Positions 11,042 to 18,186 of a stretch of 64,000 nt of DNA are shown here, piece after piece. The position numbers and the translations under genes are program-made. The notes beneath the pieces are model-generated. The model had not been told where the DNA came from, ran no database searches, and saw nothing but the letters and a program-made list of their open reading frames with translations. The DNA is from Streptomyces genisteinicus (GTDB taxonomy: Bacteria > Actinomycetota > Actinomycetes > Streptomycetales > Streptomycetaceae). Each line of letters starts with the position of its first letter. Position 1 is the first letter of the stretch. Location: contig NZ_CP060825.1 in the NCBI RefSeq assembly GCF_014489615.1, forward strand, positions 3,015,501 through 3,079,500. The letters are read 5' to 3'.

Positions 11042-11565
11042 AACCCCCCCAATGTCTTAAAGGGTCAAATATCCCACAGCAGCCAGCATGCATCAACACC
11101 GCAGACTGGATGAACGCGTGTCCAACCATCACTCACAGGTGGCACGGCAGCGAAGGCGGAGTTGAGGGCAGCTGGACGATGTCGTGGGCGGCCTGCCGCG
11201 GACTGCGGCGCTCCGGCTGGCATGTCCAGCCGCTGGACCCGTGGCCTGCCCCGTGGTCTTGTGATCCCGTGCGTAACAGCGGCATACGACTGCACCCACC
11301 CCTTCTCAGACTCGCCGTGCCACATGCGTGCCACGCCGACCGTTAGATCACGGTCAAGCCCGGGACTACAAAGGTGCTTCCGGCGGACGGCAACGGGCCG
11401 TTTGCCCAGCTCATTCACCGTCAGATGCCAAATGATCAGTGGTTCCCGATCATGCGGCGGATTGCGCGAGCCGAGGTCACTAAGGTGCAGAGCGGGGAGG
11501 GCCGAAGTTATTCCGGCCCTCCCCGCTTGGTTGAGTAGCTTGACACCAGACGCGCGTGCCGCCCG
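11042..11565. other. Intergenic region upstream of the ABC-3C operon
   Basis: About 520 bases without a supported gene; a 117-codon minus-strand frame (11065-11418) has no ribosome binding site or recognisable feature. The side next to 11041 is AT-rich (GATATTTGACCCTTTAAG on the minus strand) and probably holds the ABC-3C promoter. The other side holds the hairpin at 11491-11527. Confidence 0.5.
11491..11527 (-). terminator. Strong hairpin terminator downstream of the GntR operon
   Basis: A perfect 14-bp inverted repeat (AGCGGGGAGGGCCG and its complement) surrounds a 9-nt loop AAGTTATTC. It begins 38 nt after the stop at 11566 of the leftward operon and lies between that operon and the ABC-3C operon. 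There is no T-run, which is common in streptomycetes. Confidence 0.75.
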
Positions 11566-11868
11566 TCAGGGTCGGTGAGACGTACTCTCCGTGTGGTGGT
11601 GCCTGCGGCTTGTCGCGACGCGGAGGGTGTCGGCGAGGGCGCTTGTCAGTTCGTTGGCAAGGAGGCGGAGGTCGCCTGGGGTCGTGTGCTTGTCGCGGAG
11701 GGTTGTGGTCGCGTGGTCGAGGACGTCGGCCGCCATGCCGAGTTGGATGGATTCGATGTTGTCGGCCAGGCGGGACATGTATCCGTGTGGGTCGTCGGTG
11801 CTGAGGTAGCAGGGCTTGCCTTCAGGGCCCGTCCAGGGCAGGAGGCGGAGGTGGGCCGGCGTGGTCAT
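11566..11868 (-). CDS. Hypothetical protein of the integrative element
   Basis: A 100-residue protein with no domain that I recognise. It is mostly alpha-helical in appearance, with a hydrophobic-amphipathic middle (MAADVLDHATTTLRDK) and a His/Thr-rich tail. Its start overlaps the stop of the GntR gene (ATGA at 11865-11868), so it is translationally coupled and is the last gene of the leftward operon before a strong hairpin. GC-rich codon use agrees with a real streptomycete gene. Function unknown. Confidence 0.7.
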   Translation of the reverse strand: MTTPAHLRLLPWTGPEGKPCYLSTDDPHGYMSRLADNIESIQLGMAADVLDHATTTLRDKHTTPGDLRLLANELTSALADTLRVATSRRHHHTESTSHRP

Positions 11869-12632
11869 GGTCGGGGCTGCCTCTCATCGGCGTTGTCCAG
11901 GAGGTGGCTGGTGAAGACCGCGTTGACGCGGTCGGCGGGGAAGACCAGTTGGGCCGCTTCGACGATGAGGCCGGTTGCGTCCGTCGTGGTGCGGGTGATG
12001 ACGAGGACCGTTGTCGTGGGACGGACGTGGAGCGTCGAGGCTTCGTCCGGGGTAGGGAGGCGGGAGCAGACGGTTTCGCGGACTTCCGCCGGTGGAGGGG
12101 TCAGGACGGCGAAGCGTGCGGCCGGCTCCTGGTGTGGGGCGTTGTCGGCGACCAGGCCGAGTGCGTCGGGTGGAGACGCCGTGTCGTGGGGGATGTAGGT
12201 GCGTGCGAGGCCGTGGGGCACCTCTCCGTCGTAGGTGATGCAGAGGATCTCCGTCAGGGGCGTGCCAGCGGGGCGGGCCAGTAGTGCGGCCGGGTGCTCC
12301 GTCGTGCCGGTCGTGATTGTGGTGCGGATGGTGACGCGCTGGGCCGCGTCGGCAGCGGTGCGAGGGTCCAGCGTTCCCCAGCCGCCGACGTAGGTGGTTC
12401 TCCGCAGTGGTCTGCGGACGAAGTTCCCCCGGCCGTGGATCTTCTCGACCAGGCCCTGTGCCTGAAGGATGCCGAGGGCGTTCCGCAGCGTCGCCGTGCT
12501 GACGCCGTAACGCGTGGCCAGTTCGGTTTCGGCGGGCAGGCGTTGACCGGCCTGAAGCTGCCCGGTGGTGATCTGCGACCGGAGGTCGTCGGCGATGGCG
12601 TGCGCCCGTGAGACACGCATGGGGGTGATCAC
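11865..12632 (-). CDS. GntR-family regulator with UTRA domain
   Basis: This 255-residue repressor-type protein has a winged helix-turn-helix at residues about 8-70 (AIADDLRSQITTGQLQAGQRLP, then YGVSTATLRNALGILQAQGLV and GRGNFV). A UTRA effector-binding domain of the HutC subfamily follows to about residue 240. Related regulators control transfer genes in actinomycete mobile elements (KorSA of pSAM2 is one); this similarity is by architecture and setting. The GTG start at 12632 overlaps the preceding small gene. Confidence 0.85.
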   Translation of the reverse strand: MITPMRVSRAHAIADDLRSQITTGQLQAGQRLPAETELATRYGVSTATLRNALGILQAQGLVEKIHGRGNFVRRPLRRTTYVGGWGTLDPRTAADAAQRVTIRTTITTGTTEHPAALLARPAGTPLTEILCITYDGEVPHGLARTYIPHDTASPPDALGLVADNAPHQEPAARFAVLTPPPAEVRETVCSRLPTPDEASTLHVRPTTTVLVITRTTTDATGLIVEAAQLVFPADRVNAVFTSHLLDNADERQPRP

Positions 12633-12853
12633 CGCCTTCTCGTCATCCGTACGGCGACGAAGTGGGTTCGCACATGGATGACCAGGAGCTCTCCGGTGTC
12701 GAAGAGGAGCTGCTTCGCACCGTGAGGCAGCTGGAAGAGGTCCTGCACCCGGCAGACGCGGCCGCCGATGTGGAGGATGTCGCCGCGTCGGACAGTGGCC
12801 GATGTGATCTCGACGGTCGAGGCCATCCCAGGGGCCGGTGCCCGTTCCCTCAT
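12629..12853 (-). CDS. Small hypothetical protein of the integrative element
   Basis: A 74-residue protein with a compact beta-rich look: TVRRGDILHIGGRVCRVQDL, then a basic C-terminus. It overlaps both neighbours by 4 nt (ATGA), which places it firmly in the leftward operon. The pattern suggests a small barrel-like binding domain, but no family is recognised. Real-gene confidence rests on the overlaps and codon use. Confidence 0.68.
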   Translation of the reverse strand: MRERAPAPGMASTVEITSATVRRGDILHIGGRVCRVQDLFQLPHGAKQLLFDTGELLVIHVRTHFVAVRMTRRR

Positions 12854-13062
12854 GGACCCTCCTCTGTCTGTGCCGACCTGGCGGCTGCGGAGTGGCAGGT
12901 GCAGGCGCAGGTCTCGAAGACGACCGGGAGGTCGGGCGTGGCGACGGCCGCGGAGGACGTCGTGCAGGTGAGGTGGGTGCCGATCCGGCAGGACGGCGAG
13001 CGGTAGAGGGCCGTCGAGAAGCGCGTGACGCCCAGGCGTCGAGGAAGAGGCAGGGAGGTCAT
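12850..13062 (-). CDS. Small Cys-containing hypothetical protein of the integrative element
   Basis: A 70-residue protein starting MTSLPLPRRLGVTRFSTAL and carrying a CACTCH cluster in its C-terminal half plus further Cys residues, so metal binding is possible but not shown. The ATG at 13062 overlaps the stop of the preceding gene (ATGA), which is why it is preferred over the longer frame to 13152. The stop overlaps the next gene the same way. Function unknown. Confidence 0.6.
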   Translation of the reverse strand: MTSLPLPRRLGVTRFSTALYRSPSCRIGTHLTCTTSSAAVATPDLPVVFETCACTCHSAAARSAQTEEGP

Positions 13063-13373
13063 CAGCGCGCTCCTGCCAGTGCCGACCAGGCGGCGGGGGC
13101 CGGGAGGTGGGGAGCGACGACGGTGGGGCGGAGGCGGGTGCGCTTCTCCCATGCCAGGACGTACGGGCGGACGAGCGCGGTCTCCTCGCCCGTGATCAGG
13201 CCGGTGTGGTCGGCATGACGCGGGTGATGGAGGTGCGGGGCCGGACTGTCGGCCGGCGCCATGGGCCGCGAGGCGACCGGTTGCCGGATGGGGCCTAACG
13301 GGCGGCGGTGCCTGCCCTGGTGTGCGCCTCGCGGTCTCGTGTTGGCGAGGGCGCGGCGGATACGGTTGAGCAT
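13062..13373 (-). CDS. Hypothetical protein of the integrative element
   Basis: A 103-residue protein. The N-terminal half is basic and proline-rich; the C-terminal half has a conserved-looking block LITGEETALVRPYVLAWEKR. AGGAG lies 9 nt before the ATG at 13373, the best ribosome binding site in this operon. It is followed by the three other small genes and the GntR gene, each overlapping the next. No known domain. Confidence 0.65.
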   Translation of the reverse strand: MLNRIRRALANTRPRGAHQGRHRRPLGPIRQPVASRPMAPADSPAPHLHHPRHADHTGLITGEETALVRPYVLAWEKRTRLRPTVVAPHLPAPAAWSALAGAR

Positions 13374-13385
13374 GCTGGTCAGCTC

Positions 13386-13664
13386 CTATCGCTGATGGCC
13401 CGGTCCCCCGACGTCGCCCGTCGTGGGGACCGATTTGCGTAAGACGGCCCAGAGGGTGCGGCCGTGCTGGCTGGTGGCGAGGAGACCGAAGCGGTCAGCC
13501 TCAGCAACCGCGCCCAGGACCTTCCGCCATGACTCGGCGGAGAGCGCGTCCGGCACTTCCGCCACGACCGTCGTATGCCGGGCGTGCTCTTCCACGCGGG
13601 TGGAGAGCCCGAGGGCGGACAGCCGGACGGCAAGGGCCGCCGCGGTCGATCCCGAAGCAGGCAC
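13386..13664 (-). CDS. Hypothetical protein, first gene of the leftward element operon
   Basis: A 92-residue protein with an alternating alpha/beta look (LSTRVEEHARHTTVVAEV, then SWRKVLGAVAEADRFGLLA). The GTG at 13664 is chosen because GGAGG lies 7 nt upstream; the longer frame to 13691 lacks a site. It heads a run of six overlapping or closely spaced minus-strand genes down to 11566 and is divergent from the second GntR gene, sharing the operator region at 13703-13733. No family recognised. Confidence 0.6.
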   Translation of the reverse strand: MPASGSTAAALAVRLSALGLSTRVEEHARHTTVVAEVPDALSAESWRKVLGAVAEADRFGLLATSQHGRTLWAVLRKSVPTTGDVGGPGHQR

Positions 13665-13702
13665 AGGGCAGCCTCCGTCACCGGTGATCACCTTAAGTGA
13701 AG

Positions 13703-13733
13703 CTAGTTAACTAGATTAGGGCTAGTGGACTAG
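13703..13733. promoter_or_regulatory. Operator-like pair of palindromes between divergent element promoters
   Basis: CTAGTTAACTAG (13703-13714, a perfect palindrome) and CTAGTGGACTAG (13722-13733) lie 19 nt apart. Each sits in a 16-nt unit, GCTAGTtaACTAGATT versus GCTAGTggACTAGATT, that matches at 14 of 16 positions. They occupy the 78-bp gap between the divergent hypothetical gene (13664) and the GntR gene (13743). This is what an autoregulated GntR operator would look like. Confidence 0.65.
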
Positions 13734-13742
13734 ATTTTCCAT

Positions 13743-14498
13743 ATGCCTGAGCAGCCGCCATACCTGCGCATCGCCGACGAACTTCGGCAGCGCATCGCGG
13801 AGCACGAGTGGGAGCCGGGTGACCGCCTGCCCTCACGCGCCCAGATCGGCCAGGAGTACGGCGTGGGCGACAACGTGGTCCGCCGCGCTCAGGAGTTGCT
13901 GATCTCCCAGGGAGTGCTGGAGGGCCGTGCCGGGTCAGGCACGTACGTGGCCGAGCCCCGGCAACGGGTGCGGATGGTGCGCTCGGCGGCGCGGGAGCAG
14001 CCCGACAGGTCGCCGTTCCGTGCCGATATGAAGGCTGTCGGGCGGGCCGGAGGATGGGAGAGCCGGACCGATGCGAAGGTGCCCGCGCCGGCGGAGATCG
14101 CGGCGCGGCTCGGGATCGCCGAGGGCGAGCTGTGCGTGCGGACGACGTACGAGTTCCTCGCCGACGGGCGTCCGGTCCAGTTGTCGACGAGCTGGGAGCC
14201 GTACGAGCTCACCGGCGGAACGCTCGTCGTCCTCCCCGAAGGTGGGCCGCACGCAGGCGCCGGCGTTGTGAATCGCATGGCTGAGATCGGCGTCACCGTC
14301 AGCCATGCCGTCGAGCAGCCGGAGCCGCGGCAGGCGACCGCCCAGGAAGCGACGCTGCTCGGCATCCAGAAGGCCTCACTCGTCACCCACATCCGGCGGA
14401 CGTACTACAGCGACGGCGGACGGCCCGTGGAGACGGCGGACATCGTCGTCCCCGCTTCCCTGTGCGAGATCGTTTACGAGATTCCCGTCACTCGCTAG
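13743..14498 (+). CDS. GntR-family regulator with UTRA domain, probable element repressor
   Basis: This 251-residue regulator has a winged helix-turn-helix at about residues 5-72 (DRLPSRAQIGQEYGVGDNVV and GVLEGRAGSGTYV) and a UTRA domain beyond about 95. It resembles KorSA-type repressors of actinomycete integrative elements in size, fold and position. The ATG at 13743 has no clear Shine-Dalgarno sequence, so translation may be leaderless. The twin CTAGTNNACTAG sites just upstream are likely its own operator. It is separate from, and only distantly similar to, the GntR at 11865. Confidence 0.85.
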   Translation: MPEQPPYLRIADELRQRIAEHEWEPGDRLPSRAQIGQEYGVGDNVVRRAQELLISQGVLEGRAGSGTYVAEPRQRVRMVRSAAREQPDRSPFRADMKAVGRAGGWESRTDAKVPAPAEIAARLGIAEGELCVRTTYEFLADGRPVQLSTSWEPYELTGGTLVVLPEGGPHAGAGVVNRMAEIGVTVSHAVEQPEPRQATAQEATLLGIQKASLVTHIRRTYYSDGGRPVETADIVVPASLCEIVYEIPVTR

Positions 14499-14539
14499 CC
14501 GCCCAGATCGGCCCGTGGCGATCGTGCATGCTGTCGGGC

Positions 14540-15025
14540 ATGACTGCGCAGGCCCGAGAGCACGTGAAGGTTCTATTCCGACTTGAGGTCGAAAACGACT
14601 GGCCACCGGTCGGGGTGGAGAGCCTGTGGGCAATCGATCGCGGCAATGAAACCGTCGAAGTGGCCAACACGCCCTTCTTCGTTCGCGGTGTCGCCATCGG
14701 CGACATCGTCGAGACGCACACGGATACCGAGGGCGCACGATGGGCCGGGAGTGTGGTTCACCCATCCTCCAACTGCACCATTCGCATAATCGTGCTTCGC
14801 GACGGCGGCTCTGCTGCAGCCCGTCAGAGTACGATCAACGCCTTCCACAAGCTGGGGGCTGGCGGTGAGGGGATCGAGCAGTTCCGCATGGTGTCCCTCG
14901 ACATTCCACCTAACGCCGAACTCAGCAAGATCAAGCGGCTTCTCCAGCACGGAGTCGCTCAGGAGTGGTGGCACATGGAGGAGGGTTGCATCACTGACAC
15001 CTGGCGGACGACGGAGGCCGGATAG
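14540..15025 (+). CDS. DUF4265 domain protein
   Basis: A 161-residue protein that matches, by eye, the DUF4265 family: ENDWPPVGVESLWAI, then a block with PFFVRGVAIGDIVE at about residues 45-60. The family function is unknown; members occur in mobile or accessory regions. ATG 14540 or ATG 14528 (four residues more) could be the start, and neither has a strong ribosome binding site. It follows the GntR gene by 41 nt and may share its transcript. Confidence 0.72.
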   Translation: MTAQAREHVKVLFRLEVENDWPPVGVESLWAIDRGNETVEVANTPFFVRGVAIGDIVETHTDTEGARWAGSVVHPSSNCTIRIIVLRDGGSAAARQSTINAFHKLGAGGEGIEQFRMVSLDIPPNAELSKIKRLLQHGVAQEWWHMEEGCITDTWRTTEAG

Positions 15026-15107
15026 CCCCGGACCGCGCCCAACCACGTGACCCCATGGGCTCACAGCCCGCCTTGACGATGTCAGCGGGTCCTGATCGGC
15101 TACCACC

Positions 15108-15344
15108 ATGGCGACGGACCCAAGTGACTACGAGCTTGCGATGCCCGCGGTAGCGGCCCAAATGGCGAAGATCGAGCGGGCAGTCAGCCGCACCCGTGCC
15201 GCTCACCGAGGGCGTCCCTACCCTGCTGTCCGGCAAGCTCTCGTCGAAGCACTGCAGGACGAAGACGCCCAACGGGTCGTACCGCAGGTCATCGACGAGC
15301 TCGCTCGGCGTATCTCTGAGGACCCTGACGGGCTCCCTTTCTGA
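15108..15344 (+). CDS. Small hypothetical protein at the right end of the element
   Basis: A 78-residue, probably helical protein (PAVAAQMAKIERAVSR, then ALVEALQDEDAQRVVPQVIDELA). Codon use is mixed but sensible. No clear ribosome binding site precedes the ATG. Its stop codon lies at the edge of the TGACATC end repeat. No family recognised; it may be a cargo gene of the element. Confidence 0.5.
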   Translation: MATDPSDYELAMPAVAAQMAKIERAVSRTRAAHRGRPYPAVRQALVEALQDEDAQRVVPQVIDELARRISEDPDGLPF

Positions 15345-15367
15345 CATCCGCTCCTGACATCAACGCA
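15343..15367 (+). repeat. Right copy of TGACATC-containing end repeat
   Basis: TGACATCCGCTCCTGACATC followed by AACGC begins at the stop codon of the previous gene and lies 88 nt before the right att core. It differs from the left copy (7359-7383) at only two positions. See the left copy for the interpretation. Confidence 0.6.
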
Positions 15368-15455
15368 CCGCACGCAGGCGGTGTCAGGAGGTCGTCGGCA
15401 ACGGCTCCGGCCGCCATGCGGACCCCCGCAGGTCACAGGTGATCGAACTCCTGAG

Positions 15456-15504
15456 GCGGGTGTCGCAGGTTCGAATCCTGCCGGGGGCACAAGCGAAAGG
15501 GCCC
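15456..15504 (+). repeat. attR: displaced 49-bp copy of the tRNA-Arg 3' end
   Basis: Identical to 7286-7334. Upstream of it the sequence no longer folds as a tRNA, and downstream the original terminator hairpin (15496-15529) survives. It marks the right boundary of the element. Confidence 0.9.
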
Positions 15505-15529
15505 GGACCGATCACGGTCCGGGGCCTTT
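15496..15529 (+). terminator. Displaced original terminator of tRNA-Arg
   Basis: AAAGGGCCCGGACC, loop GATCAC, then GGTCCGGGGCCTTT. It is the counterpart of the hairpin at 7326-7360, with one C fewer and a compensating loop change. It now follows only the partial tRNA copy. Confidence 0.75.
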
Positions 15530-15605
15530 GGCATGGTTGCTGCGGGATCGAGCTGGTGTCGGGGGCGCGGCTCGGCGGGTGGGTGATGGGCTCGGGAGGG
15601 GGAGG

Positions 15606-16142
15606 GTGGTGGGTGATCTCCGGTTCAGCTGGGAGCTGGTCGGCAGCGGGGGTGCCGTGTACCGGATCGCGGACGGCGCGTCGGAGCATCAGGCTCTCGT
15701 CGGCTACTGCACGGACGCCCTCGCCGACATGCTGTACGGCCTGACGGGGCTCTACAGCGACTCTCCGGGTGAACGCTTCTCGTTCGACTGCGAACCCATG
15801 GAGACGCGGTGGCTGCTTCGGCGCCAGGGGACGGAGGTGGCGGTCGCCGTCTTCGAGTTCCCTGACGGGGCGACGAGTTGGGGCTCGGCCGACGAGACAG
15901 GAGGCGTCCTTCTCTGGAGTTCCGTCGCAGCCCGCGGCGTGCTGTGCCACGCGGTGGTGGAAGCGGCCGAGGCCATGCTGCGGGAACACGGAGAGGACGG
16001 GTACCGGGCCAGGTGGAGGCGGTATCCGTTCCCCGTCGCCGCGCTGCAGGACCTCCGTCGGCTGCACCGACGGGACGACGGCTGCCGGCATCAGCCGTGC
16101 CGGAACGGCCTCGACAGTCTCGGCGGTCGGGCGGACGGCTGA
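15606..16142 (+). CDS. Hypothetical protein (streptomycete)
   Basis: A 178-residue protein outside the element. It begins VVGDLRFSWELVGSGGAVYR and has a long alpha/beta body with several Trp and Cys residues and no signal peptide or membrane segment. The GTG at 15606, or the adjacent GTG at 15609, follows a run of GGAGG-like sequence. Codon bias is typical of the host. I recognise no domain; it looks cytoplasmic. Confidence 0.65.
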   Translation: MVGDLRFSWELVGSGGAVYRIADGASEHQALVGYCTDALADMLYGLTGLYSDSPGERFSFDCEPMETRWLLRRQGTEVAVAVFEFPDGATSWGSADETGGVLLWSSVAARGVLCHAVVEAAEAMLREHGEDGYRARWRRYPFPVAALQDLRRLHRRDDGCRHQPCRNGLDSLGGRADG

Positions 16143-16265
16143 CCGGTTCGCCGTGCCCGGCGACGGACACCGGGATGCCGGAGGAACGCGGCGTGCCGTC
16201 GCGTGCTGCGAGGGACCGTGGTCGCGGGCGGGCAGGGTGGGGATGGGCGGGAAGGGTGGGGTGCA

Positions 16266-16856
16266 GTGAGCGGGGCGGAGGCGCTGGTGGGCGCTGCACG
16301 CGAGTTGCTCGGGCGGGAGTCGCCCGTCGAGGTGTTCGTCGCCCTGGCGCCGTCCGCCGGGGCTCGGGCCGCGGTCGCGGCCGTGCGGGAGGCGCTGGGG
16401 ATGTCGCGCGACGAGGCGGAACGGCCACTGGGGTTCGGGAGTCCGGAGGACCTGGATCCGCTGTTGGAGGCGGGTGAGGTGCGGTTCGCGGGCGAACTGC
16501 TGGCAGCGCACGGCGCGTTCGACGTGCCTCGGGTGCTGAGCCTGCGCGGCGAGCAGGCGCGGGGGCTGTTGCGGGAGGCCTTCGCGGTGTCCGGGGGCAT
16601 CGCCAGTGGCCGGGCGATCGGGGTGATCCGGGCGCTGAGGGCGGGCGGGCTCGGTGCGGCGTTCACCGGCCTCGCGGCCGTGGGGCCGCGGGCGGAGGGC
16701 GACGCGGACGCGTTCTGGCGCGCGCTCGTGGCCGCGGGGGAGCTCCTCGCGGAGGAGGGCGAGGCCCCCTCGGGTCCCGTCCGGGAGGCGTTGGAGCGGT
16801 GCCGGGGCGAAGTCGGGCGATCTGCCGGAGGGGGCCGGGACCTCGGGCCGGGGTGA
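16266..16856 (+). CDS. Hypothetical protein, helical
   Basis: A 196-residue Ala/Glu/Leu-rich protein, probably all-alpha, with repeated amphipathic segments (GAEALVGAARELLGR, AAVAAVREALGM, GLLREAFAVSGG). GTG 16266 is chosen over the ATG-like start at 16203 because the extra segment is Gly-rich and noncoding in look. A GGAAGG stretch lies about 12 nt upstream. It is on the same strand as the previous hypothetical, 123 bp after it. No family recognised. Confidence 0.58.
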   Translation: MSGAEALVGAARELLGRESPVEVFVALAPSAGARAAVAAVREALGMSRDEAERPLGFGSPEDLDPLLEAGEVRFAGELLAAHGAFDVPRVLSLRGEQARGLLREAFAVSGGIASGRAIGVIRALRAGGLGAAFTGLAAVGPRAEGDADAFWRALVAAGELLAEEGEAPSGPVREALERCRGEVGRSAGGGRDLGPG

Positions 16857-17133
16857 GGGGCGGTTGTGGTCCCCCGTGGTGGGGCGTGAGGGGGCCGGCC
16901 CGTGGGCGGGGTGGCTCGGGCGGAGGCCCTGCGGGGGCAGTCGCGCCGGGGCCGGGAGCCTCGTAGGGACGGGGGCCGGGCGGCTGTCGCCGGAGGGCGA
17001 AGGAGGCCGGGGCCGATCCGTCGGTGGGGGCGTCACTGCGGGAAGCCGGGCGGAGGCAGGGGGTGCTCGGGGAGGGCGCATCGTGGTGTCCGGCAGCCGG
17101 GTCGGCCGCGCGGCGGGACCGGACGCCGGTGGG

Positions 17134-17943
17134 TCAGGTGCCGCACTCCGCGCGCATCTGGGCGGCCGCGTGGTGGGCACCCTTCCGGTCGCGGTCCCGG
17201 TCCTGGCCCCGGTCGACGAGTCGGACGGTCAGCCGCTGGTCGTGGACGGGGACGCGTTCGACCACCACGCCCTCGCCCCGCAGCCGGGTCTGGTCGATCT
17301 CGAAGGTGCGCACGGCGCTGTCCGGGTCGGCGGGGTCGGACAGGACCCGGTAGACGGACGGCCGGCCCGCCACGTCCTCGGGCCGGTCGCTCGTGGGCAC
17401 CACGACCGCGACGGTGCAGGTGCGGTAGCCGCTGCCGACGTACCAGGACCAGGTCGCGCCGCCGCCGCCGTCCTCGTCCCGGGAGCCGGACATGGGGATC
17501 GCGGTGAACCGGCCGTCGCAGCCGTCGCCTCGGTGCCCGCCGGACCGCACGGTGTACCAGCCGTCGTCGCCGTCGCTGTAGCGGCCCTCCTCCTCGTAGC
17601 GGCCGCCCCCGGAGCAACCGGGCCCCGCCCATGCCGTGTACGACGGGCCGGAACTCCGGGGCGGGCCGGCGGAGGCGGAGGGAGGCTTCGGCCGGGGGCT
17701 GGGCAGGGGCGCGGAGGGCGTGGCGGAGGCGGCGGCCGAGGGCGCGATCCGCTGCGGGACGCCGCCGAGTTCGTCGAGGCCCGGGTCGCCTCCCGCGGGC
17801 GGCGCGTCGGTCTCTCCCCCGCCGTCGAGGGGCCCGCACGCGCCGAGCCAGACGGCGAGCGCGAGGGCGGTCAGCGCCGTCGCGGTACGCGGGAGGGGGC
17901 GGGACCGGTGTCCCGCGCCGTGGCCGTTCCGTCCGTACACCAT
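17134..17943 (-). CDS. Putative lipoprotein, secreted, low-complexity linker
   Basis: This 269-residue protein has a basic start, a hydrophobic stretch (ALTALALAVWLGAC) and a lipobox ending in Cys near residue 36, so it should be lipid-anchored outside the membrane. A Pro/Ser/Ala linker follows to about residue 95. The C-terminal domain has several Cys residues (GPGCSGGG, GDGCDGRF, YRTCTV) and beta-rich segments, an adhesin-like or extracellular binding fold. ATG 17943 is chosen for a GAGGTG site 9 nt upstream. Function unknown. Confidence 0.72.
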   Translation of the reverse strand: MVYGRNGHGAGHRSRPLPRTATALTALALAVWLGACGPLDGGGETDAPPAGGDPGLDELGGVPQRIAPSAAASATPSAPLPSPRPKPPSASAGPPRSSGPSYTAWAGPGCSGGGRYEEEGRYSDGDDGWYTVRSGGHRGDGCDGRFTAIPMSGSRDEDGGGGATWSWYVGSGYRTCTVAVVVPTSDRPEDVAGRPSVYRVLSDPADPDSAVRTFEIDQTRLRGEGVVVERVPVHDQRLTVRLVDRGQDRDRDRKGAHHAAAQMRAECGT

Positions 17944-18186
17944 GCAGCACCGCACCTCGTGGACCGACTGATCGGCTTGCCGGAAGCGGCTCCACTATGC
18001 ACGAGGGCCGGGAGGGGCATAAGTGTTAACGCGGGTAAGAATGGCGGCGGTCCGGGCCTGCCGCGGGCAGGCACTCCCCGGTACCGGTCGGCGCTGCCGC
18101 AGTGGGCGCAGGTGCCGTGCCGGTGCGTGCCCGTGCCTGCCGGGAGGGTTCGCTGGGAGGGCCCGGAGCAGAGCCGGGGCGCCGTG

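Noticed and set aside
11065..11418. 117-codon minus-strand frame upstream of the ABC-3C operon
   Set aside because: No ribosome binding site, no domain and mixed codon use; treated as noncoding.
12850..13152. Longer N-terminus for the Cys-containing small element gene
   Set aside because: The ATG at 13062 overlaps the upstream stop in the common ATGA pattern; the extension is Pro/Arg low complexity.
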